Below, in pieces: positions 49,691-62,500 of a stretch of DNA of 64,000 nucleotides. The DNA is from Apostichopus japonicus (Eukaryota > Echinodermata > Holothuroidea > Aspidochirotida > Stichopodidae): positions 5,457,501-5,521,500 of the forward strand of contig NC_092573.1 in assembly GCF_037975245.1 (NCBI RefSeq). Direction: 5' to 3'. The position numbers and the translations under genes were made by a program. How positions within the stretch are numbered: the stretch's first letter is position 1; every line of letters starts with the position of its first letter. Below the pieces are notes generated by a model. The model was given only the letters and a program-made list of their open reading frames with translations, was not told the origin of the DNA and did not search any database.

Positions 49691-50250
49691 TTTTCCGAAA
49701 TTCATCAGCAAACACGTATTGAGACTTTGAAATGAAGTATGACGCTAGCCCAGGATTATGAACAGTAAACCTAGGCTAGGGGTATCATACGATTAATCTT
49801 AACTCTAACCGTTTTACTTAATTTCAAGATGAGAAAGTGGAAAGAAGCCTTCAACTACAGATCAGTGGTGTAGTTTCAGTTTATTTTCTCTATATGTATC
49901 CTCCAAGGAGGTATAAGAGACAACAAAAATAAAAAATAGAGATAAAACCTAATTCAGATGGCAGTCACAAGAGAAATACAAGACAACCGCGTGTTGAACA
50001 CCTCGCCGGTTCGTGGTAGCTCACTGATAGTCACAGCACCTTGGGGCCAGTCGACAACTCGCGCTACAAAACAACTGAACTCAACTATTATAATCTCGAA
50101 AATAAAATCGTTCGCGACCGGCATATCATTAAAATATTAACACATACATTGAGAAGGTAATGGATGAACTGTACATCGTGATACTTTTCGCTTGATATGC
50201 TGTATTTGTTTTCAGGACACCAAAATAAAAAAAAAATAAAAAAAATGAAA

Positions 50251-50712
50251 CATATGGCGTAACTTCAAACGCCAATTACAAAGTTGAAGTTAGCAATTAC
50301 ATTCGACACGCTAATTATTATTTTGGACATGCTCATATTATTTTTGGACATACTTATATTAGTTTGAACATGTTTATATACATTTGGACATGCTGATATT
50401 ATTTTTTGGACATACTTATATTAGTTTGAACATGTTTATATACATTTGGACATGCTGATATTATTTTGGACATGCTTATATTGTTCTGGACATTTTGCAA
50501 CAAATGGCGTGACTTCATACGCCAAAACGTTAACACTACGAATATGAAAGTTAGCAGTTACATTCGACATGTTCATATAAATTTTCGGCACTCTCATATT
50601 ATTTTGGACATGCTCATGTTATTTTTGGACGAACTTATGTTAGGTTGGACATTTTGATAGAAACTTGGACATGCTTATATTATTTTGGACATGCTTCTAT
50701 TGTTTTTGGACA
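50251..50712. repeat. Compound repeat: TTGGACATGCTxATATTATT units with ~250-bp period
   Basis: Units of TTTTGGACATGCTCATATTA or TTTGGACATACTTATATTAG, 20-28 bp long, follow one another with drift. A framing block ATGGCGTAACTTCAAACGCC (50254) recurs as ATGGCGTGACTTCATACGCC (50504). In both places it is followed by a segment ending GTTAGCARTTACATTCGACA. The framing block is itself an inverted repeat (GGCGT ... ACGCC). Confidence 0.75.
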
Positions 50713-51454
50713 TTTTTTATATATATGGCATTCCGTATTCATCCTGTCCATTGTATCGTGTTGGGTATATAGACAAACAAATTCAATTTCCCCTGAGAAT
50801 CTTATCTTAATAGATATCAACGTTCGTCTATTCACATACAGTAGTTCATGCTGCGCCACCATGTAGCATTTGCCGAAACATAATGAGATATACTGTACGA
50901 CACACACGACGTGTCATGGTTACATTTTCATTGCTAACGGAATTGGAGGAATATACGTTATTCACCAAGAAAAAGACAATTAGAGTGTCAATAGAAATCA
51001 CAGAACGTACTACGTACACTACCGACAGTATCATATGCAGTACGTATGCATAATCAAGGGTGGTTAGTGGGGTGGGGGGGGGGAGGCAGGAAATATGCAT
51101 AATCGAGGGTGGTTGGGGGGTATGGACTTTTACACCACATTTTCAACAACCGTTTTCAAACAATATATATATTGATATTCATTTTGATAAAAAAATGTAA
51201 TTTATATAACAGCCGATAATGAATTAGTCACATATGTATACGTAATAAACATCACTACACAAAGCTGCAGTATATAACCATATAGCCCTAATGAATTCCA
51301 CAGGATTATATGCTGATAAGAAGGCAGGGCGTGTCAAGTTACGTGCTGTATAAGATACATTGTTAAAAATAGCAAAGGAAAAACAATATTTTTTTTTATA
51401 TTATGAATTCTTTCAACGATATTCTCTATAATCGTTTAAAACATTCCACTCTCT

Positions 51455-51460
51455 TTTATT
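51455..51460 (-). promoter_or_regulatory. Candidate polyadenylation signal of the transporter gene
   Basis: TTTATT on the plus strand reads AATAAA on the minus strand, about 290 bp beyond the stop near 51752. No nearer canonical hexamer was noticed. Confidence 0.45.
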
Positions 51461-51751
51461 TTGATTATCCATATCATCGTACGAATGGTTTTTTGCTGTA
51501 AGTTATCATTTTGCACTGTTAACTGAACATGTGTTATAGTCAATTAGAGTACTACAATTGACCGAGTTGAGGCTCGGTTACCCCACCCGTGTGAGGAGAA
51601 TGTGCATGCGATTGGAGATTTTAAGCAAAGTTTGTCTTCAACCCTTCCTTCACCTGAACAAACACAACAACAATATAAGTAGTCCCCGAACGGTGAAGCT
51701 ATATACCCGGTGACACACCCAGGTTTGTGAGAAATCTCAAAAGTATAGCCT

Positions 51752-52819
51752 TTAACTACCAAGAAGCGGGATTTCATCACCATCATCATCATCATCCCCA
51801 CCACCACCACCACCACCACCACCGGCATCATCATCATCATTAGTATTATCTTCTTCGTTGTCAGTTCTTTGTTTCCTCGTTGTTAAAGCAATTCCAGTGC
51901 ATGCTATAACAATCAAAGTACCTCCAACGTAAGAAAACACGTCGGTCTCTACTCCAAGTATAAAATGTTGAGATGTTAATGTGAAAAATACTTCGGATGT
52001 TAAAATAATTGTCACTATGAAAGGTTTCTCGAATGAAATAGCAACAAAAAAGACCACCATGCCCAAATATAAAGTACACCCGTTAAAGATAACCAACAGA
52101 ACAATTTCTTTGCTGCCTGGGAGAACTAGCCTCTCGTATACTAGGCCAAGAATAAATGTAAATAAGAATAAATGACAAGTTGTTGAGACAACAACAAGTA
52201 TGCTACTTGTTTTAAATTCACCCTGCAATTTCTCAGCGCAAATAGCACAACCAGCGTAGAAGAAAGCACTCGCTATAGCAAGTCCTATCGCGATATCACT
52301 AATGGCAAATTTGTTGTCAACTTCATGAAAAAGAAACGATGGTTGCACAATAAATATAACACCTGTAAATGATATGCCAGCATATAAAATGGACAGTACT
52401 TGAATCTGTCGGTAAATAACAAAATTGAATATTAAGACAAATATGGGAAGCGTAAAAAAGAGGGAAATGACATCCCCTGGTCGATTAATTGTCAGTGCCC
52501 AGACCAGGAACAGACTTCCAGCACCTTGAAGAAAACCGGTTGCGAGAAGGAGCACTACCTCCTTGGTTGCCGTTGGTACATTTGGTCTTTTAATGATTAA
52601 CATCATAACAGTCAAGCAAAGCATACATATCGAATTCCAAAGAAGGAAATGAACTGAGTCGGTCAACTTTCCTGCTGCAAATGCTATAAGATCCGTACAA
52701 GTGAATGCTAGTGATACCATCACAGAGTAGAAACATCCGGCAAAATTTGAACACTGTTCAAGAACTTTCTTTATCATTCCTTCCAAGTTTTTACGTAATG
52801 GCTTCCTCTCGTTCTCCAT
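51752..52819 (-). CDS. EamA/SLC35-type drug/metabolite transporter
   Basis: A single open frame of 355 residues has about ten hydrophobic segments, the EamA (drug/metabolite transporter) topology of two five-helix halves. Diagnostic stretches are GFLQGAGSLFLVWALTINRP and FTLPIFVLIFNFVIYR at the end of the first half, GISFTGVIFIVQP, and GGTLIVIACTGIALTTRKQR at the end of the second. The first half resembles the SLC35F/G branch (GxxQGxxxxxxxxAL). Such proteins move small solutes or nucleotide sugars across membranes; the substrate cannot be told. The start at 52819 (MENERKPLRK) is the first ATG and gives a short basic cytosolic N-terminus. The tail from about residue 319 is low complexity, with Asp runs around nine Gly, encoded by CAT/CAC-type triplet repeats, and ends EIPLLGS, where PLL could be a sorting signal. 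The gene has no introns in its coding part, unlike its neighbours, so a retrocopy origin is possible. Confidence 0.85.
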   Translation of the reverse strand: MENERKPLRKNLEGMIKKVLEQCSNFAGCFYSVMVSLAFTCTDLIAFAAGKLTDSVHFLLWNSICMLCLTVMMLIIKRPNVPTATKEVVLLLATGFLQGAGSLFLVWALTINRPGDVISLFFTLPIFVLIFNFVIYRQIQVLSILYAGISFTGVIFIVQPSFLFHEVDNKFAISDIAIGLAIASAFFYAGCAICAEKLQGEFKTSSILVVVSTTCHLFLFTFILGLVYERLVLPGSKEIVLLVIFNGCTLYLGMVVFFVAISFEKPFIVTIILTSEVFFTLTSQHFILGVETDVFSYVGGTLIVIACTGIALTTRKQRTDNEEDNTNDDDDAGGGGGGGGGDDDDDGDEIPLLGS

Positions 52820-55800
52820 TTTGTAACTTATATATATATATATTCAGGCTTTAAAATTTCGGAAAGAGTTTTTGCGTCCGTCGTATGTTGAAGTAGATTC
52901 ATAGAATATTTTGAATTAGTTGACTACAATATAGTGTCTCCTTCCCTGCATTTACTTTAGATGCAAACAGCTCCTTGATTATACAATGAAATGAACAGGG
53001 TTTGTTCCGTTCCAGTTGATGTGTCGTCAATTGTATAAATACTGTTTCATCTGTGACCACCAATGACATCATGTTAAAAGATATACGTACACCTATGAAA
53101 AAAAACCATTGTTCTAATCACTCTATTAGGTAATTATAAATTAGAAAATAGCTTCAAATCCCATCACAACCCATCAAAGATTGACCATTTTTACAATTCT
53201 TATTTAATTTTAAATTTATTTATGCATAAACATGAGCTAATACGCACATTGATGATTTAAAGGGGGTGACTGCTTAATTTCCTGTTATGCTATTGCTTTG
53301 TTTTAAAACCTTCATTTCAAGGACACTGAACATAGGTTTGTAGCCTAAGGCGATTTCTGAAGTATTTTATTGTCTTCTTCTTTCAGAAGAGGAACATCAC
53401 ATTATTCAAATGGGCTTGTAATTAGGCCTAGGGGTTAACTTAAAGTAAGGTTCTAAAATAAGACATTTTGATGAGCGCAACACTCTACGTCATAGCTTAC
53501 ACGTATTTAGTGAGTTTCCAAGATTTGTCAAAAGAATCAAATGTGTATATCTTGGACTAACGAAAGAGCTTTTCGAAAAATGTCAACAGATTTTGAAAGA
53601 GATTATCACACACAGCAATTGTACTGAATATATGGCAAATTGGCTAGTTGTCTGTAGTACTTTAATAGTTTGTATCAATGAGTGTTTTAAGTACCAGAAT
53701 AATAATATTACGTTAATTTAAAATATCATACTTTAGCAGGTAACAGTATTACAAAACTTAAAAGTCAGAGAAATATTGAGGCTCTGTCGCGTGGACATGT
53801 TATCAAATGTAGGTCTACTACAACATATTTAAAATAGATATATGTACGCATACTTTAACTGTGTAACATATCACGAAGCGGCTCACAGAGCCCCAACGAC
53901 ATGATATCGTTAAATATCATTGCTATGCAATCATAACGGTATATGCATATTTGGCTTCTTTAAATTTACCGGACGTTTGCTGGTAGTGGTATATAATATA
54001 ACCCTTATTTATTCCATGAAAACGGATAGTACACAGAGGTAATTAACTGTTGAAATTATAGATGCTCACATAAACCCCAACGACACATGACATCAATGCT
54101 CATCATTGCTAATGAATGCAATCAGACCTAACGGTATTAATGTTTCCCCATTCTCAATGTACCCGCATATACACGGGATAGTGATTTATGAAGGGGAAAT
54201 CCTAAACCTCAATTAGTCAATGCGTTAATAACGGCGTCTTATTTAAATGTTAGTTGATCAGGCCTATTAGTCGTATAGCCTGATCGAAATATCACATTTA
54301 ACAACAAATATATTGTGTAATACGTATAATACGGTTACACTTATTGTATCGCAATGTTAACCTTTTCATAAATTAGATATGCTTCATTTTGTTAACACTT
54401 TTTATTTTTTTTTTCAAAATAATTAAGTGCCCTACTGCTATTTAACAAAAAGTCTGTTTGTCGAGAATTTAAGCAAACTGTTTTTAGAAAGTGCACTTTT
54501 GTTGAAAATTAACCAAACTATTAAATAAAGTTGCCGTTCTGCTAAAAAGCATTAAAATACTGGATTTTAGGGCTTCCAGGCTGCGTTTAATTTGCTTTTA
54601 TACGAATAATAACTAAGCAAGTTTGACTATCTCTGAGCAAACATTTTTAAGGTCTTCCATGCTGATATAATCTTGATAAATATGTTTCCTGTGTGTATAC
54701 AATACGAGGAACAGAGTGTGTTGTTACGGCTGATGTATCTTTCATTCTGTATATAAAAGTGGAAGAGTTTGGCAGCTGGTGCTTTTACTATAACCGATAG
54801 TTGTGTGTCGATGATTGCAATGAAAACAACAACAAAACAAAGGTGTGAAATACAACACGTGGTATAATTGTAAACTGGCGACAGTATTACGAACTGATCC
54901 CTACAATTATACACAATGTTATCAGTAAGACAAAACAAAAACAGCATAGCAAAAATAAATCAAAAATATTATGAACAGAAAATAGGATCATTCCATGATG
55001 ATAAGAAAGGAAAAACGAAATTGCCATTCATGTAAAGAAAAACGACTGCGTCGTAGGTCCAGCTGGTAGTTCAGATAATTAACACGTATAGATTGAGGGA
55101 AGGTATTGAAGATAGACCAGTAAATTGAGACTTCAAATTCTGGGGGCACTAAGGTTGGCTGATTTCGTCCTGGGGAGGGGAGGGGTTTAAGGAAGACACT
55201 TTGATTAGGTTTAGATGCAGAATGATGCAATCATTTTGAACTTGAAATATATAGTGCATGTTTAACGTTGCCATTATATAAACGAAATGGGTGCGTGTGA
55301 TATAAAATGTAAAGCATTAAGGGAATTAGTCGAAGATATAAAAAGGGGGTAGGGGAGGATGTCACACGCCACACCAAACCCCCTCCCCACCGTGGCTACG
55401 GCCCTGATAAAAGATACTGGAATCTACAACATGGAAGTTATTTAGGATCCGGTGAAGCAATTGTTTCGTCAATGTACAGTTTACTGTGGGCACTTAAGTT
55501 GTTAATCATACTCGATAATATTTCGATATCTACAGCTAGATTTGCCAAACGAATCAAAGAAATAGAAAGAACATATTGACATTAAGTTTACAAAATATAT
55601 GCTTTATTAAGAAAAGTCACCCAAGAAAGAGCATGGGCATGAGAAGAAAAAAACCCAGTTTTAACCCTCTCTCAACCGGCCCCAGTCCCATTTCGACGAC
55701 TTTAACCCTGTGACCATGTACGTGCAAGTCATATTAGCGCAAAAGCTTGGTACAATTATTCGAATTTACTCACATTCCTGATTTCGTGTCTTTTCATTTA

Positions 55801-56153
55801 AGAGTACACTATTATATGCCGCATGCATTACACCTAAAATTACTATTGGATCTCCCATCCATGGAAATATACAGCCCGAAATAATATAAAAATTACAATT
55901 GACTATACACCATATACTTGTGCACCCAGATAGAGGTCATATAGACAGTGATAAAGTAATTATTAAAAAATAGTGAAGAAATTTAGTCTAGAAATGTTAA
56001 CATTATTCATATCAGTATTAATCAACGCTCTTGGAAATGTTTTTATTTCACCTCAAGTTAAAAAAAAAAAATTAAACTAACAAATTACACATTTTTTGTG
56101 AGGAAAATGAACTTGATCAAAACCAAATAAATTTTCAGTAAAATGGCAGGCTT
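52820..56153. other. Intergenic DNA between the transporter and gene C
   Basis: AT-rich DNA without a recognisable exon. A TA run lies at about 52832-52846, just upstream of the transporter ATG, and would include any core promoter or leader of that gene. The longest frames (54627-54947 and 54988-55230, minus strand) show no domain and no splice context. I see no ordered repeats. Confidence 0.5.
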
Positions 56154-56159
56154 TTTATT
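56154..56159 (-). promoter_or_regulatory. Candidate polyadenylation signal of gene C
   Basis: TTTATT on the plus strand reads AATAAA on the minus strand, about 365 bp beyond the stop at 56523. The position is plausible, but the hexamer is common in this AT-rich DNA. Confidence 0.35.
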
Positions 56160-56522
56160 TTAAATAACAGTTTTAGTAAACTGTTAGTGTTCATGTGTAA
56201 GACGTGATCTTGGTTATTATTTCAACACAGTTAAATCGTCCATTCTTACTGTTTTCTAACAGGGCAAATATTGTACATTAACTAACGTTATCGGCAGTCG
56301 ATCAAAATGCAAAGTTATTTATACTTAATTGCGTCACTGAATTTATCTTATTTCTGTCTCATTACGTAGTTTACAGACTGGTAAGAAATACAGGTATATT
56401 GCATAGGTTGAAATGTTATTTAGCAAACAATATCGCGTTTAATATTGAAAGTTTCCGTATATAATATAGCTTCTTTTATCATCAGCATACGATGGTCATT
56501 CCCAGAGATTCAAATATCACTT

Positions 56523-59500
56523 TCAAATTGTGCCGGCATCTTCACGTGCGGATTTTGTCGTGCGTTGACGAAGTATGTAAACCCCCATTATGGCTACAAC
56601 GGATAGAAGAAGCATCGACATTACGCTACTGAAAATCGTTGCCCCAGGCAACAGCCACGATGAACTCGATCCACCTGTAGTAGTAGAAAGATTCATTGAT
56701 AAATAACCTTCTCAATTCATCAGTTTATGATTCTATATATTCTATATCGCTTTTTATGAAGATGGCATTATGAATTGATCTTAAATGACAAGTTCAAAAA
56801 GGGACCCGATGGCGTAATTGCCTCACTCCCCGTGGGGTCCAATGTGGCACTCGACGCCAATAGAGTTGAGTGTACTTTGTGTTTGTGAGTGAAGTGCGGG
56901 GGGGGGGGGGTTACAGAGAGTAAGGTATACAGGGATGATCCGACACCCAAATTCTCTTTCGTAATGATTAGATAAAAAAGTGGTGTGAAGTTGTTTCATC
57001 ATTTATCAATATTCGGCGAAAACTAATTGGAAGAATAGTAACAGTTTAGCAGTGCAGTGTCACCGGTTGAAGATGGGCGGCCGGGATGGGTGAAATAAAC
57101 ACCGTTGTCTAAAACCAATTGAAAGTTAAGAACCCCCGTAACCTATACTTGAATAAGTTGTTGTATTGAAAGTTTCTCGCCAATTTTTTTTCCTTTTGGA
57201 TAGAAGATTCCCAATACAAGTTTATACTTGGAGTCTGGGACTGTTACTCTAGTTCTTTTAATGAACGCATTTAAAACTGCATAATGAATCACTTGAAAGT
57301 TTGATAAATAGTTTTGAAAATCAGTTATTAATTTCAATACGTGCTTGATTTGCTGACCTAATTGAGATTCGCATGCCAGTATAGCAGTTCGAAGTTAAAA
57401 ACAAACAATAACGTTTTGTTTTGGCTACAACGGAAAGGCTACAACAGGAAAAGTCTATATATATATATTTATTCTGAATATCTGTTATTACAGGCACGAA
57501 TCGACTTGGTTTACATAGAATAATATTTACCAGTTAACCATGTTGAAATTAGCTGCGGATTCAACAATCATTATCAAGTCAATACACTAGTGTACCCTCC
57601 TTGAACTTTGCTGGAGGACAAAGTGGACTTCTTAACCCTTTGTATTTAGTTATTTTTTAAATATGTTTTTAGCATTGCCTTCGAGTGCATTAGTACGCCG
57701 AGTGCATTATCATTCAGCCTTTAAGGTGAAACAATGATCATGAAAAAAAAGCAACAATAACATGGAAATGTAATCGAAACGCAAAATGTTCGCTGTTGAG
57801 TTAGTTTTCGCTGTTTAAATGTTATCCCATAAGAATGCACACAATTATGATGTTGGTCATGGTTTGTTCTGTCCCGATGAGATAATTATACTTTACATTT
57901 ATTTGTAATAAAAATAAAAACGTAATGCGACAGAGAGTCAGTGTACAACATTACGTATACGCATACATGGATTGCAAACCTCGTCGAACCAGCAATGACA
58001 CGTGATGGTAGCCATTTTAGTGACAGCAACAGTATCGCGTAACTAGGCTACGTGCGTGACTAATGTACGAATAACAATGTAACCACTAACATATGTGCGT
58101 CAAGCACTTAGTTGGTTTTCGTCAATATATATTCTACCACATCTTGCTTGGTTTTACACTTGGCATTTGAGGCGGTTGGAGGATGGGGAGGGGGGGGGGG
58201 CTGGGGGTAATTTCTGTCGCGAAAGGAAAAGCGGGCAGATCGTTGGCGGAGAATGCAGTTTGGTAGATAATTTCTATTTTACTGAGTATCTGAGGACAAA
58301 ACATGCAAACATTTAAGTTACCGATAGTTTCATCTTCTCTCAGTTTGATCGGTCCAGCTGACACGTGTTTGGTGAAAGTAATCTGGGAGGACCGACGTTT
58401 TCTGGTAGAACAGCTGGAAGGTAGCGGGCAATCTCCGACAGGACAAACTTTTAATTCGCAATGAATGTATATCTACAGATCAAAAATAGAAGAATGTGAA
58501 TCATAGAGAGTCTATCGTATAATCTGCATAAAAAGCATCAATGTTAACGGTAGATTACACCTCGAACTATGGAAAGTAATAGACAGATTTGTTTCAGAAG
58601 AAAAGAGAAACGTTTTTAAGTCATGTCAAATCGGGAGAGGTGGATATTACGATAGTCACCGTAAAGCAGAAATGAGGCCACAACATATATGTGTATATAA
58701 TGGTCAATTTTCATAATATGTGACGTAGATAATGTTATTAGGTTGACAAGTTTAATTATAAAGTCACATTCGAAAATGTTGTCCTTTCCAAATGTATAAG
58801 TGTTTAATTTGAAGACTTACCGAATCACTGTCAGTATTTGTAAACCGGAACACTCTTACTCTGAACGCTACGTTTGGTTGAACGGTTGCATCTGAACGAA
58901 TGTCATCAACATAACTTGATGCTGGACAACTAGATGTGTTAAAGTAGAAAGTAAATGCAAAAACAAAAACTGATCTATATGTTACAGAAAGTCATTTGAA
59001 ACTAAGATTCGACTGAAAAAATAGCAGTCAATAAAGTTTTCATATTTTCGTAGCTGTTATTATGCCAAAAAAATTGGAATCATTTTCCAAAAAAAAAAAA
59101 AAAACTATACAAAAAAAAAAACACGAATTTTTGCAAGATCTATAATAGGCTCATTGATATATCCTGTTCGTGCCTGTTTATTTCGAATCTTATTATTATC
59201 CTGATTAAATTGTGTATTTTTAATTGCAAAAATCTACAGTGACTCCCCATCAGTATAAGGAGCTATGGAGGACTTGAAAGATTGTATCACTTTTCAAAAG
59301 GAAAACAAAACAAAAAAGGTTTTTAATTTAAATATGGTGGAGAGTATCTCGGTAAGGTATAATTTATTTAACATTTCTATTCAGTTCAGTCTACGTCTTA
59401 AGTGCTATGCTATTTTCTTGCTTGTGTATACATCTATGTATTTTTCTGTATGGATTTAAAATGGGGTAATAAAGAGTTGCAAATAAAGCAGGTTTGGTCA

Positions 59501-62500
59501 ATGGTTAATATAGATAACAGAGTTCAAAGAAACTAACCCATCGTCGATGAGATCATGGTACTGGTGGAAATTCGATTCTGGTTGGGGTGTTGCATAACAG
59601 CGCTTTGGAAACAGATCAACCATTGCTACTTGGTTTACCTCTGAGAGAAGGTAGATATCAGTATTGGTATCAACCCGTACTCCATCCGAGACCGTCTCTG
59701 AAAAGTCTGAAAGCAGGTATGCCCCGAATGAGATGTCGTATTGTGCATTACTCGCTAAAGCCTTGCTGATTACACCTTGTACGACAGCGGAGGACGATAC
59801 AAGATTGTTCTGGTCAAAGACACACTCTGTGTTGATTTCAATGTAATCTTCAGTAGTTACGACACCGTTGTCGGCACTCTTTAGCGTGTTACGATAAATT
59901 ACCATCTCGTTAGTTTCATCGACCTGCATGAAAATAAACACACACATGTAACGTACATCACAGTGTGGAGGGAGCGGTTCCACGAAAACCTGTAATTAGT
60001 ATACATGCGCCTTGGATTTTAACCATCTATCACCTTTGAGCAATTAAATTGGTTAAACTGTCGTTACGACAATACTGTCAATAATGTAAAACTATGTACT
60101 TATTTATCTTTGATTTTCTTGTGATAAAGTTTTTTTTATGTTTCTTTGATACAATGGCTTGCCAATTAAGTTCGTTCATATAGATTTTCATTCTCAAATT
60201 AAATCGTAAAAGAAGGGTTTGGGTGTTAATATATCAGCGACACGGAGATTGTTTTTGTTTGCGGATTGAGGTTGTAGATCTACTATACCCAGACTTGCTA
60301 GAAGCTAAAACATGGTGCAAAAAAAGGCTATGTTCCACCTTTCCTTTAATTATCTGATGAGGGAGGGGGGGTAATTATGACCTGTACAGTAAATTTACCT
60401 CTATTGTCGTTCCGCACGCAGTGTATGAACTGTTTGCAAAGAGATATTGCCCATCATAGTAGCTTCCTTCACATGTACCAAGTAAAACACTGCCCAAACC
60501 AGGGTTATCACCAAGTAACTCTCCCGGAATTTCAACGATGAATTTATCTGAGTTGCAATAAAGGGAAATGCTGTCCTCCAGAGATTGACCTAAGAAATAA
60601 CAAAAAAGAGAGAAAAAAAGAAGAAGAAAATAACTATGATTCCTTAAATTCTTCCCAATATGCTTTCACACGGATAACAATTATGCCACAAAAATCGAAT
60701 TAATCAATAACCCTTTCTCTGTGTCACGTCATATTATGTGGGAGAAGGTTCATTATCAATTATTGGTGATATATTGTTATACTGTGTGGACGGCGTTCCA
60801 TGGACCCGGCTTCCACATGAAATGATAACATAAACACATGGCTGCGGCTATACTATACTCGACAACCATTTTCTATCTTTATTGCGTGTCTTACATGATA
60901 ACAACACACTAAGTATAGCTTCACATTATAAGATACGACGCAGATTATATTCTTCAAAAGAATCAAAACGATAATCACGCCTGATAAAGGGAGTTAACAG
61001 GAGGGCTAAACAACCTATGGACCTGGGCGAATTTGTGGTGCGGAAACAATATGGACGAATGGCAACATGGAAAATGCCCGAAGGATGTAAAGAACAAAAG
61101 GTGTGACAATACATTATTGAATAACCGAACAAGTGCATGCTAAGACTAAGTGCGCTTTTTCATATTGCGACACCATGGGTAACAATTGGCAAATGTTTAA
61201 GGTTACATAAATATGGTACGCTCTACGCTTCTCCATTTAGTTTCTAGTTTTAACGGTTTAACTCATACATTGCTTGACTCACCCGTACATACTGGTGTAC
61301 TTGTATCACTCCAAACACCGTTCGAGCATGTCGCAGAACTGGTACCATTAAGAGCAAAGCCTCGATTGCAGCTGTAGTAGACAGTCTGTCCGTGCTGAAC
61401 ACCACTTGAAACAGTCCCGTATACAGGTGCATCTAGTGATGAACAGTCCGCTGTATCAAGGAAAGATTACGTGATTATTTCAAATTGAGAATCCTAAACT
61501 CACTAATAGATGTTATAAAACTATTGAGATATGGGTTGTAAAGTTTACAGCCATAGTGCCAACCGCTATTGCGCGGCAAGATGTAAGAGTAGCAGTAACA
61601 AATGTTTGCTGTCCGCAAGATAATACGTTAGTTTGCCATGTGAATTAGAAATTAAAATGGCTCGTGTTTATCTTTCTTCACCATATTCCTTCTTATTCTG
61701 ACTGGATTCACTGATGTCACTACAAGAGGTCTTTTGAAGCTTTGCTATTTGTCAAAACGTGTCCACACATATTGAAATTGAATAGCCCAACATTTATCTA
61801 TACGTAGGCCTACGTTAGATATGGTACCCTGTTAGGAAATGGTATACGTCTATGCCAACGGTTTTGAATGTTTGAGATTGAAGATTAAAAATAACTAAAA
61901 CAGTTTCTGTTATTATCGCGATTTTGATGGCGTGAGGAATTTAATTTCAAATACAACTATAATTGCTTTAATAATGAAAGACGAACATTTTACTTGTCCG
62001 CAGAAGCACTCGAAACACAGAGAGAAAACAGTAACTACTATAAATTTTAAAGTATTGTACCAGAGTAAAAACTGGATCGTGCTATAAATCGGTAGCATGT
62101 GCTGTTAGGAATACAGTAAGAACTGGGGATACGTGTAACCCCAACATATCTAGTTTGATGCATGTTTTGGGATTACACATATCCTCAGTTCTTACTGTAA
62201 ACCTAATAGCACCTGCTACCGATTTATCATATTTATCAGCACGATCCAGTTTTTACTGTGGTACAAAACTTTAAGATTGACATTAGTTACTGTAACCTCT
62301 GCGTGAATCGGTTGGCAGAAAACTATCTGCTACGTAACTTGAAAAGTAACAATGTTCTACTAAAGTAAGTTATTCTACATTTTCGTCCTATTTTACATAT
62401 CTTATTTATGACTATTATTTTTTACCATAACACGACGGTGGAACTGTGCTAGAGAGGACGCCGTCATCGCACGTGACCGTAAAAGACACCTCGAGATTGT

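Larger units (their letters stand above)
44255..51454. other. Intergenic DNA between gene A and the transporter
   Basis: About 7 kb without a recognisable gene. 44255-46950 is AT-rich single-copy-looking DNA with only chance frames. 47287-47900 holds GC-rich repeat elements, 48030-48080 a promoter-like cluster of motifs, 49253-49690 a dispersed repeat, and 50251-50712 a satellite-like repeat. The promoter of gene A should lie near its left edge. No supported exon was found; a possible tiny exon at 48517-48535 is listed under rejected items. Confidence 0.5.

Noticed and set aside
54627-54947. 106-residue minus-strand frame between the transporter and gene C
   Set aside because: Composition is unbiased and no motif or flanking exon was seen; its length is within chance for this sequence.
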